Source: Deferribacterales bacterium UBA4806
Lineage (GTDB): Bacteria > Chrysiogenota > Deferribacteres > Deferribacterales > UBA228
DNA length: 8,655 bases
Direction: 5' to 3'
NCBI GenBank assembly: GCA_002402635.1
Contig: DHGE01000037.1
Coordinates: 1 to 8,655 of the forward strand
Position numbers and translations under genes: made by a program. The notes under the pieces are model-generated. The model ran no database searches, was not told where the DNA came from, and was given only the letters and a program-made list of their open reading frames with translations. Positions 1-6,310 of this stretch are shown piece by piece (the stretch's first letter is position 1; each line of letters begins with the position of its first letter).

Positions 1-16
1 AAGACCCTTGCACAAT
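1..16. repeat. Left terminal inverted repeat of the IS
   Basis: AAGACCCTTGCACAAT matches the reverse complement of the right end, AAGACTCTTGCACAAT, with one difference (C against T at position 6). The true outer tip may extend beyond the window. Confidence 0.85.
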
Positions 17-44
17 AAGATTGTATAAAAATTGAATTAAGTAT

Positions 45-73
45 TTGATATAATTAAATAATTTTATTATAAT
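45..73 (+). promoter_or_regulatory. Transposase promoter (sigma-A type)
   Basis: A -35 element TTGATA (45-50) is followed, after exactly 17 bp, by a perfect -10 TATAAT (68-73). Transcription would start near base 80, leaving a leader of about 20 nt before the GTG start. The promoter lies wholly inside the IS, so the transposase does not depend on host transcription. Confidence 0.72.
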
Positions 74-98
74 AGGTTAAAATATTGGAGGATTTATA

Positions 99-1202
99 GT
101 GGAAAAATATAATGAAGAGACATTGGCAGATTCAATGTTAAGTTTAAGGAAGAAAGAAGAGAGTTATTTAGATAAAATAGATAAGATAATAGACTGGAAT
201 AAAATAAAGAGGGTACTAGATAAGAAGTATAAGTGGACGAAGAATGCAGCTGGCAATCCAGCATACCCACCACTACCAATGTTTAAGATATTACTTCTTG
301 AAAGATGGGAGAAGCTCAGTGATCCCCAGATGGAATATGCCTTAAGGGATAGACTTTCATTCATAAGGTTTGTGGGTTTTTCAGTGATGAGTGATACACC
401 AGATTATAGTACCATAAGTAGGTTTAGGAGTAGACTCTTAGAGCTCAAATTATATGACAGATTGTTTGATGAGATAAATAAGCAGTTAACAAAGAAAGGG
501 ATTATGGTAAGGGAGAAGTCAGCTGCAGTAGTTGATGCTACAGTTATAGAATCAGCTAACAGACCACGTCAAGTTATTAAAAACATACCAGAGGATAGGA
601 AAGAAGAAGATTATAACAGTAATATAGACGAAGAAGATAAAACAGGAAAAACGGAGGAACCTAACAAAAATTCAGATAATAACCCTTCAGAAAAGACAAC
701 AAGCCATTTTGAGGTAGAATACTCAGTAGACCCTGATGCCAGGTGGTTAAAGAAGGGTAAACGTAATTATTTTGGATATAAAGGATTTATAGGATCAAAC
801 CTGAAAGGATTTATCCTTAATGGGTTAATGACCCCAGCCAATGTAAGTGAGATAAGTAAGTTTTCAGATGTATTAGAGGTTCTTAATTTATCACCAGATA
901 CACCTGTATTAGCAGACAAAGGATATAGTAGTGATAAAAACAGAGAAATATTAAAAAATAAGCAATTGAAAGATTTTATAATGTACAAGGCAGCAAGAGG
1001 CAGGAAGTTAACAGAATATCAAAAGGTGGTAAATAAAGAAATAAGTAAAGTCAGATATGTAATTGAACAAGTATTTGGTATATTAAAGAAACATTATCAT
1101 TTTGATAGATGTCGATATGGAGGATTAGAGAAAGTTAATATGGAGTTTAAGTTAGTAAGTATGGCTTACAACTTAAAGAAGGCAGCCTCAATGGTGATAT
1201 AA
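99..1202 (+). CDS. IS5-family DDE transposase
   Basis: This 367-residue protein should catalyse cut-and-paste movement of the surrounding IS. Residues about 56-116 form the N-terminal DUF772-like region of IS5 transposases (PLPMFKILLLERW, then DRLSFIRFVGF, then PDYSTISRFR). The catalytic triad reads as D146 (VVDATVIES), D273 (LADKGYSS) and E323, and the last follows the family pattern R319-x3-E323-x6-K330. The stretch DARWLKKGKRNYFGYKGF (213-230) is also typical. Residues about 163-203 form a hydrophilic D/E/N/K-rich insert between the first two catalytic residues. The start is GTG, chosen because GGAGG (87-91) lies 7 nt upstream. There is no frameshift or internal stop, and no programmed-frameshift two-ORF layout. 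The family call is from motifs seen in the protein; activity is inferred. Confidence 0.93.
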   Translation: MEKYNEETLADSMLSLRKKEESYLDKIDKIIDWNKIKRVLDKKYKWTKNAAGNPAYPPLPMFKILLLERWEKLSDPQMEYALRDRLSFIRFVGFSVMSDTPDYSTISRFRSRLLELKLYDRLFDEINKQLTKKGIMVREKSAAVVDATVIESANRPRQVIKNIPEDRKEEDYNSNIDEEDKTGKTEEPNKNSDNNPSEKTTSHFEVEYSVDPDARWLKKGKRNYFGYKGFIGSNLKGFILNGLMTPANVSEISKFSDVLEVLNLSPDTPVLADKGYSSDKNREILKNKQLKDFIMYKAARGRKLTEYQKVVNKEISKVRYVIEQVFGILKKHYHFDRCRYGGLEKVNMEFKLVSMAYNLKKAASMVI

Positions 1203-1349
1203 TAAGTTTAACAATGAAACTATCTATAAAAATAGATAAAATACCTCATAAAGAGGTTAATTAGATGAATAAAACAACAATATTTAACGACATGATACTA
1301 AAATTATGACAAAAAATCACGAAAAGTATGAAATTTTTGGAAAGAGGAA

Positions 1350-1365
1350 ATTGTGCAAGAGTCTT
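1350..1365. repeat. Right terminal inverted repeat of the IS
   Basis: ATTGTGCAAGAGTCTT is the reverse complement of the left end at 15 of 16 positions. The next bases are TC, which could still belong to the element if the left repeat extends upstream of base 1. The exact junction is therefore uncertain by about 2 bp. Confidence 0.85.
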
Positions 1366-1505
1366 TCTGTTGTAGTAAAAGGGGCTGTTACTGGATAAGG
1401 TGCTGCCGCTTCCTCAGGAGTTAGCCTTCTTGCATCTAGAGTAGTTGAAAAAATAAAGATAGCCAAAGCATAAATAAAAACAAAACATATATAATTCTTA
1501 TTCAT
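1366..1505 (-). pseudogene. Small exported-protein gene truncated by the IS
   Basis: The gene reads leftward from an ATG at 1505-1503 with an excellent SD (GGAGG, 6 nt spacer) and an upstream promoter. The product starts MNKNYICFVFIYALAIFIFS, a signal peptide with a long hydrophobic core, probably cut after TTLDA near residue 25. About 22 further residues are native (RRLTPEEAAAPYPVTAPF and a few more). The frame then enters the right IS repeat and continues with 14 IS-encoded residues to a stop at 1317-1319, giving a 62-residue hybrid. The rest of the original gene should lie left of the IS, outside the window. I do not recognise the family. The intact expression signals argue that this was a real gene and that the insertion is recent. 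If the window's left flank does not continue the frame, the gene is instead a deletion remnant. Confidence 0.62.
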
Positions 1506-1544
1506 TTAAAACCTCCGTTTTATTTTATAACTTATCTATTATTG

Positions 1545-1573
1545 TCTATAAATATTTATTAACAATATGTCAA
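1545..1573 (-). promoter_or_regulatory. Promoter of the truncated exported-protein gene
   Basis: On the minus strand a perfect -35 TTGACA (1573-1568) and a -10 TATAGA (1550-1545) are separated by 17 bp. The predicted start is near 1538, about 33 nt before the ATG at 1505. Since the IS lies downstream, transcripts from here would run antisense into the transposase gene unless stopped. Confidence 0.6.
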
Positions 1574-1691
1574 TATAAAATTAATAAAATAAACAATATT
1601 ATATATATGATATTATTTCTTATAATAAAACCTTGGATATAAATTGTGAAGTATTTATATTATATATGTAAAGCTAATTATTAACAGCATA

Positions 1692-2435
1692 CTATGCTTT
1701 ACTAATTACTTTCAAAACTTTGTTAACATGGCCTTTAGATTTTATAAGCGCATCCATAAAGACATTATACTCTTCTTTAACATAATATTTAATTTCAGGA
1801 GCATACCATCTTTTAATAGTTATTGTTGTCTTTGCCTTAGTCATGAAGCTTCCTGTTTTTGTTACTAACTCAATTGTTATTGGGTAGCTCTCATATGACT
1901 TTGAACCAATTGCTATATTCGATTTATTATCAACAGTGAGTTTTAATTTACATTCATCAACATTTAATTTTCCTGATTCATACTTTGGTGCAAGTGAGAT
2001 TCCTGTTTCTGTTAAAATTAGGTAAAAATTACACCATTTTTTACTTTCGAAAAAAAAGTTTTCTTTTAATGGAAAAATAATTATCGGTAGTTGTTCGGGT
2101 AACAAAAACAATTGTTTACTTCCTTTGCTATTTTCTTGATAGTAAAGTGCTAAGAAAGAATCCATAATGGCGTAATAATAGTTTGTCGTAACATCATATA
2201 TATCTGGTCGTTTAATTTCAAAACGTGCACATTTGTAAGGACCTACCTCTGTGACATCTATATTCTGCCTGTCTTTTCCGTAAAAATTGTCAGCAATACC
2301 TTTATATGTATGTGTTTCATTATAATGATTAGCAAAGGGATGCAAAATTGGTGACATCGCTCCATTGTCTCCTTCAGCATCTACTTCGTATTCAAAAGAT
2401 GTATTTAATTCTGGAAGATAATCTTCAATTATCAT
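1692..2435 (-). CDS. Hypothetical protein, possibly DUF3108/TapB-like beta-rich
   Basis: A 247-residue protein I cannot assign with confidence. The start ATG (2435-2433) has GGGGTGAT upstream with about 5 nt spacing, and an in-frame stop lies only a few codons further up, so the frame cannot be extended. The protein is rich in alternating hydrophobic and aromatic beta-strand patterns: SFEYEVDAEGDNGAM near residues 13-27, YYYAIMDSFLALYY at 86-99, and TITIKRWYAPEIKYYVKEEY at 204-223. The opening 'YLPEL..SFEYEV' and the late 'RWYAP.IKYYVKEE' resemble, from memory, the start and end of DUF3108/TapB-like exported proteins, which normally follow a lipoprotein or Sec signal. None is present here, so the protein is either cytoplasmic or has lost its export signal. 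It contains two cysteines in the middle (C69, C135) and one at C162. It is transcribed divergently from fadN, with no evidence of a shared function. Confidence 0.72.
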   Translation of the reverse strand: MIIEDYLPELNTSFEYEVDAEGDNGAMSPILHPFANHYNETHTYKGIADNFYGKDRQNIDVTEVGPYKCARFEIKRPDIYDVTTNYYYAIMDSFLALYYQENSKGSKQLFLLPEQLPIIIFPLKENFFFESKKWCNFYLILTETGISLAPKYESGKLNVDECKLKLTVDNKSNIAIGSKSYESYPITIELVTKTGSFMTKAKTTITIKRWYAPEIKYYVKEEYNVFMDALIKSKGHVNKVLKVISKA

Positions 2436-2636
2436 AATATCACCCCTATTTCATCATTTTTAATATTAAAATCATTTTCTAATAAAATTCAACATTAATT
2501 TTATATCATATATAAATATTGTTGCAATAACATTCTGTATGTGATAAAAAGTTTTACTATGAACAAAACATTGTGTATTTTTTGTTATATAAAAAAATAA
2601 AAATATGTTTGTAATACTAAAATAATGGAGGCAAAA
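2436..2636. promoter_or_regulatory. Divergent intergenic promoter region of the fad operon
   Basis: This 201-bp, very AT-rich stretch must hold the promoters for the leftward unknown gene and the rightward fad operon. For the leftward gene, TTGCAA (2527-2522) with TATAAA (2505-2500), 16 bp apart, is plausible. TTGCAA is self-complementary, so the same hexamer could serve rightward with an extended -10 TGTGATAAA (2540-2548). A second rightward option is TTGTTA (2582-2587) with TATGTT (2604-2609), 16 bp apart. Two symmetric elements could be operators: a perfect 14-bp palindrome TTTTAATATTAAAA (2458-2471) and the inverted repeat AACAAAA (2562-2568) / TTTTGTT (2580-2586). I do not see a copy of the Bacillus FadR box. 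Base composition makes all of these individually weak. Confidence 0.4.
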
Positions 2637-5012
2637 ATGAAGAATTTTAAAAAAGCTGCAGTATTAGGTTCTGGCGTTATGGGTTCAGCAATTGCTGCAC
2701 ATCTGGCTAATGCAGGGCTTGATGTTTTGCTCTTAGATATTGTTCCAAACAGTTTGACTGATGATGAGAGTAAAAAAGGTCTAACACTAAAAGATAAAAC
2801 TGTCAGGAATAGAATATCAAAACAGGGTTTAGATTCTGCTTTAAAAGCTAAGTACCCTGCCTTTTATACACCAGAATTTGTGAAATATATTGAAATAGGT
2901 AATTTTGAAGATGATATAAAAAAAATTAAAGATTGTGATTGGGTCATAGAAGCTATTATTGAAAGAATGGATATCAAAAAAAGTTTTTATAAAGAAAAGA
3001 TTGTAAATAATGTGGGTAATAACACTATTATTTCCTCGAACACAAGTGGATTGTCAATTAATGAGATGGCTTCGGTATTTCCAGAAGAATTAAAAGAGCG
3101 CTTTTTGATTACTCATTTTTTTAATCCTCCAAGATATATGAGGTTGGTTGAGGTAGTTCCCAATGAAAAAACATCTAAAGAAGTAATGAAATTAATGGCT
3201 GACTTCCTATCTAGTAAACTGGGAAAAGGTGTTGTCTATGCTAAAGATACACCTAATTTCATCGCAAATAGAATAGGTGTTTATGGTATGTGTAATGCAA
3301 TAAAACATATGCTAGAACTGGATATGACTGTTGAAGAAGTTGATGCTGTTGGAGGACCTGCAACAGGCAAACCAAAAAGTGCTGTTTTTAAAACAACAGA
3401 TTTAGTAGGGATAGATACTTTTGTACATGTAGCAAATAACAGTTATGAGTATTTAGTAAATGATGATGAAAGAGACTTATTTAAACTCCCTCAATTTGTA
3501 AAGGATATGGTTGAAAAAGGTTTACTGGGTAATAAAAGTAAAAAAGGCTTTTATAAAAAAGAGAATGGAAATGAGTTTTACTATGATTATAAAGTTGGTG
3601 ATTATGTACCCAGAAAGAGACCAAAATTTCAATCAGTAGAAAGCTCTAAAATGGCTTCAGAAGCAAAGGACAAATTACTGGCTGTGCTTTCTGGTAAAGA
3701 TAAGGCAGCAGAATTCGCATGGAGAAATATTAGAGACACTCTTTTATATACATTTAAACGTATTCCAGAAATCTCAGATGATATAGTTAATGTAGACAAT
3801 GCTATGAAATGGGGTTTTAATTGGGACTTCGGTCCATTTGAAGCCTTTGATTTAATAGGCGTTCAAAATTTTGTGAAGCGTTGTGAAAAAGATGGAATCA
3901 AAGTTCCTGAAAAACTAAAAAAAATTGATAATTTTTATAAAATTGAAGGCAGTAAAAAATATTATTATGATTTAATCAACAGTCAGTTTATTGAAATTCC
4001 AAAAAAATCAAGAGAAATAAATCTATCTCTCTTAAAGAATGCTGGCAAGATAGTTGAAAAAAACAAAGGGGCTTCATTAATAGATTTAGACGATGGTGTC
4101 TTCTGTGTTGAATTTCATTCTATAATGAATGCTATTGGACCGGATACTATTTCTATAATTAAAAAAGGAATAAAGAGAGCTGAAGAAGAAGGACAGGGCT
4201 TAATAATTGCCAATCAGGGTAAAAATTTTTCAGCTGGCGCAAATCTTATGTTAATGGTCTCTACAATAACTGAAGGAGCCTTTGAAGATATTGACCTTGG
4301 TGTCAGAGAGTTTCAAAATACTTCAATGTTATTAAAATACTCTAAAATTCCGGTAGTTGTGGCTCCTTTTAATATTACAGTTGGAGGAGCATGTGAATTT
4401 TCTATTCATGCTGATGCAATTGTCGCTAGTGCAGAAACATATATAGGATTAGTCGAAGTAGGGGTAGGTCTCTTACCAGGTGGCGGTGGCACAAAAGAAA
4501 TGGCAATTAGAGCTATAAAAGAGGCAGATTATTATGGTGTTGATATATTACCTATATTGGGAAAATATTTTGAAAATATTGCTATGGCTAAATATTCATC
4601 TTCTGCTTATGAGGCAAAAAAACTGGGTTATTTAACAGAAAAAGATACCATTGTTATGGATATTGATAGCCTAATATATGAGGCTAAATCAAAGGTTATA
4701 GAGTTATCTAAAAACTATAGACCAAAGAAGGAGGAAGATTCCCTTAAAGCACCAGGTAAAAGTATTTATGCTAGTATAAAATCTCAAATATATAATTTAA
4801 AAATGGGAAACTATATAACTGAATATGAAAGCTTTATTGCTAGTAATATTGCCTATGTAATGTGTGGAGGAGACGTACCTGGTGGAACAATCATTAGTGA
4901 AAGATATTTACTTGATCTTGAAAGAGAAGCCTTCCTGAAGTTATGTAAACAAAACAAAACAGTTGAAAGAATAAAGCATATGTTACAAAGAGGTAAACCT
5001 TTAAGGAATTGA
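2637..5012 (+). CDS. fadN: 3-hydroxyacyl-CoA dehydrogenase / enoyl-CoA hydratase
   Basis: A bifunctional cytoplasmic beta-oxidation enzyme that hydrates trans-2-enoyl-CoA and oxidises the L-3-hydroxyacyl-CoA with NAD. From ATG 2637 it has 791 residues, close to Bacillus FadN. The dehydrogenase half comes first: Rossmann loop GSGVMG (11-16), catalytic S137 (SNTSGLS), H160 in HFFNPP, E172 and N211. The C-terminal 3HCDH repeats lie roughly at 206-306 and 357-413. The crotonase half is about 462-670: FSAGANL (531-537) forms part of the oxyanion hole, and both hydratase glutamates are present, E587 (GGACEF) and E607 (GLVEVGVGLLPGGGGT). This order is the reverse of E. coli FadB. An ATG 12 nt upstream (2625) is rejected as the start because GGAGG (2627-2631) overlaps it and lies 5 nt before the ATG at 2637; the N-terminus MKNFKKAAVLGSG also fits the Rossmann fold. 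It is the first gene of fadN-fadA-fadE. Confidence 0.95.
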   Translation: MKNFKKAAVLGSGVMGSAIAAHLANAGLDVLLLDIVPNSLTDDESKKGLTLKDKTVRNRISKQGLDSALKAKYPAFYTPEFVKYIEIGNFEDDIKKIKDCDWVIEAIIERMDIKKSFYKEKIVNNVGNNTIISSNTSGLSINEMASVFPEELKERFLITHFFNPPRYMRLVEVVPNEKTSKEVMKLMADFLSSKLGKGVVYAKDTPNFIANRIGVYGMCNAIKHMLELDMTVEEVDAVGGPATGKPKSAVFKTTDLVGIDTFVHVANNSYEYLVNDDERDLFKLPQFVKDMVEKGLLGNKSKKGFYKKENGNEFYYDYKVGDYVPRKRPKFQSVESSKMASEAKDKLLAVLSGKDKAAEFAWRNIRDTLLYTFKRIPEISDDIVNVDNAMKWGFNWDFGPFEAFDLIGVQNFVKRCEKDGIKVPEKLKKIDNFYKIEGSKKYYYDLINSQFIEIPKKSREINLSLLKNAGKIVEKNKGASLIDLDDGVFCVEFHSIMNAIGPDTISIIKKGIKRAEEEGQGLIIANQGKNFSAGANLMLMVSTITEGAFEDIDLGVREFQNTSMLLKYSKIPVVVAPFNITVGGACEFSIHADAIVASAETYIGLVEVGVGLLPGGGGTKEMAIRAIKEADYYGVDILPILGKYFENIAMAKYSSSAYEAKKLGYLTEKDTIVMDIDSLIYEAKSKVIELSKNYRPKKEEDSLKAPGKSIYASIKSQIYNLKMGNYITEYESFIASNIAYVMCGGDVPGGTIISERYLLDLEREAFLKLCKQNKTVERIKHMLQRGKPLRN

Positions 5013-5097
5013 TTTGAAAGTATTTTATCATTTAAAAGGCAAGAACAATTTTGAGATACACAACTATAATGCAAAACAAATATATATCAAAATATTT

Positions 5098-5103
5098 AGG
5101 AGG
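5098..5103 (+). promoter_or_regulatory. Strong ribosome binding site of fadA
   Basis: AGGAGG is a full anti-SD match, 5 nt before the fadA ATG at 5109. It fixes that start and allows translation independent of fadN, whose stop is 96 nt upstream. Confidence 0.8.
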
Positions 5104-5108
5104 AAAAT

Positions 5109-6281
5109 ATGCGGGAAGCATACATTATCGACACTGTTAGGACAGCAGGGTGTAAAGCAAAAAAAGGCAAATTTAAGGACATGCGACCAGATGATTTAGC
5201 AGCAAGCGCTATAAAAGGATTGATTCAAAAAACAGGAGTAAACCCAGAGGATGTTGAAGATGTTATTTTGGGATGTGCATTCCCAGAAGCAGAGCAAGGG
5301 ATGAATGTTGCAAGGATTGTAGTCATGAATGCAGGCTTACCATATACTGTGCCTGGCCAAACTGTAAATCGTTTTTGTTCTTCAGGTTTACAGGCAATAG
5401 CCAACGCTTGTGAGAGTATAATATCTGGTTATGCTGATTGCATCATAGCAGGAGGAACTGAATCAATGACGATGGTTCCAATGATAGGCAATACCTTTAG
5501 AGCCAATCCAACATTAATTGAAAAATGGCCTGAAAGTTACATATCTATGGGCCTAACTGCTGAATTGGTAGCTGAAAAATATAATATAAGTAGAAAAGAA
5601 CAGGATGAATTTGCTTTTAACAGCCACCAAAAGGCAGCAAAAGCCATTGGGGCTGGTAAATTTAAAGATGAAATCATACCTGTAGAAATTGAAATTAAAG
5701 AACTAATAGGTGGAAAGATTCATATAAAAAGGGAAGTTGTTAATATAGATGATGGAGTCAGAGAGGATACATCTTTAGAAGGTCTAGCTAAACTAAAAGC
5801 CGCCTTTAAACAAGACGGTGTGGTCACTGCAGGTAATTCCTCACAAATGACAGATGGGGCTGCAGTAGCACTTGTTGTATCCGAAAATTTTTTAAAAAAG
5901 AATGGGCTTATTCCCTCCCTAAAATTTAGAAGTTTTGCTGTAAAAGGTGTACCACCTGAAATCATGGGTATTGGTCCTGTAGAAGCTATTCCAGCTGCCT
6001 TAAAACGCGCAGGACTAAAGCTTAATGATATAGGCCTCATAGAGCTAAATGAGGCTTTTGCTTCCCAGTCTTTAGCTGTTATTAAAACTTTAGACTTAAA
6101 TGCAGATATAATAAATGTTAATGGTGGAGCTATTGCTCTTGGACATCCCTTAGGATGTACAGGTGCAAAGTTAACAGCAACTTTAAAACATGAGATGAAA
6201 AGAAGTGGAATAAAATATGGTATTGTTTCAATGTGTATAGGTGGTGGTATGGGAGCTTGCGGTATATTTGAAAATGTATAA
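5109..6281 (+). CDS. fadA: Acetyl-CoA C-acyltransferase (3-ketoacyl-CoA thiolase)
   Basis: This is the final step of beta-oxidation: CoA-dependent cleavage of 3-ketoacyl-CoA into acetyl-CoA and a shortened acyl-CoA. At 390 residues it has the normal length for a thiolase. The acylated nucleophile is C90 (VNRFCSSGLQA). The other active-site signatures are NEAF (314-317), H346 in GGAIALGHPLGCTGA, and the general acid/base C376 in SMCIGGGMG. The N-terminus has RTAGCKAKKG where most thiolases have RTPxGK, so the usual proline is missing, but this is away from the catalytic residues. The RPDDL that follows matches the Bacillus FadA pattern. Its place between fadN and fadE makes a degradative role more likely than biosynthetic acetoacetyl-CoA formation. 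Sequence alone cannot fully exclude the latter activity. A 29-nt gap to fadE indicates co-transcription. Confidence 0.95.
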   Translation: MREAYIIDTVRTAGCKAKKGKFKDMRPDDLAASAIKGLIQKTGVNPEDVEDVILGCAFPEAEQGMNVARIVVMNAGLPYTVPGQTVNRFCSSGLQAIANACESIISGYADCIIAGGTESMTMVPMIGNTFRANPTLIEKWPESYISMGLTAELVAEKYNISRKEQDEFAFNSHQKAAKAIGAGKFKDEIIPVEIEIKELIGGKIHIKREVVNIDDGVREDTSLEGLAKLKAAFKQDGVVTAGNSSQMTDGAAVALVVSENFLKKNGLIPSLKFRSFAVKGVPPEIMGIGPVEAIPAALKRAGLKLNDIGLIELNEAFASQSLAVIKTLDLNADIINVNGGAIALGHPLGCTGAKLTATLKHEMKRSGIKYGIVSMCIGGGMGACGIFENV

Positions 6282-6310
6282 AAAATAAAAATAAATTTTA
6301 GAGGTGTGTA

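Larger units (their letters stand above)
1..1365 (+). mobile_element. IS5-like insertion sequence, essentially complete
   Basis: The element is bounded by matching ends: the first 16 bases and the reverse complement of 1350-1365 agree at 15 of 16 positions. Between them lie one promoter, one intact transposase gene and about 150 bp of non-coding right end. The length of about 1.37 kb and the single-ORF layout fit the IS5 family. The left repeat starts at the first base of the window, so one or two more terminal bases, the left flank and any target-site duplication cannot be seen. The right end lies inside a minus-strand gene for a small exported protein. With intact ends and an intact transposase, the copy looks potentially active. 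The family assignment rests on the transposase motifs and not on a database match. Confidence 0.88.

Noticed and set aside
767..988. A 73-residue minus-strand open frame inside the transposase gene
   Set aside because: It lies opposite conserved transposase motifs, with no SD; a shadow frame.
1221..1257. Two small hairpins after the transposase gene (TATCTAT/ATAGATA and ACCTC/GAGGT) as a terminator
   Set aside because: The first stem is nearly all A-T, the second has only 5 pairs, and neither is followed by a T-run on the plus strand.
1668..1702. Inverted repeat GTAAAGC/GCTTTAC around the stop codon of the unknown minus-strand gene as its terminator
   Set aside because: The loop is 21 nt, competing small stems exist, and no T-run follows on the minus strand.
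5051..5070. TTGAGA and TATAAT in the fadN-fadA spacer as an internal promoter
   Set aside because: The two hexamers are only 8 bp apart, far too close, and no alternative -35 sits at the right distance.
5014..5199. A 61-residue plus-strand open frame between fadN and fadA
   Set aside because: It has no SD, overlaps the start of fadA in another frame, and its downstream half is a shadow of the thiolase coding sequence.
5720..6040. A 106-residue minus-strand open frame inside fadA
   Set aside because: It lies entirely opposite well-conserved thiolase sequence and has no start signal of its own; a shadow frame.
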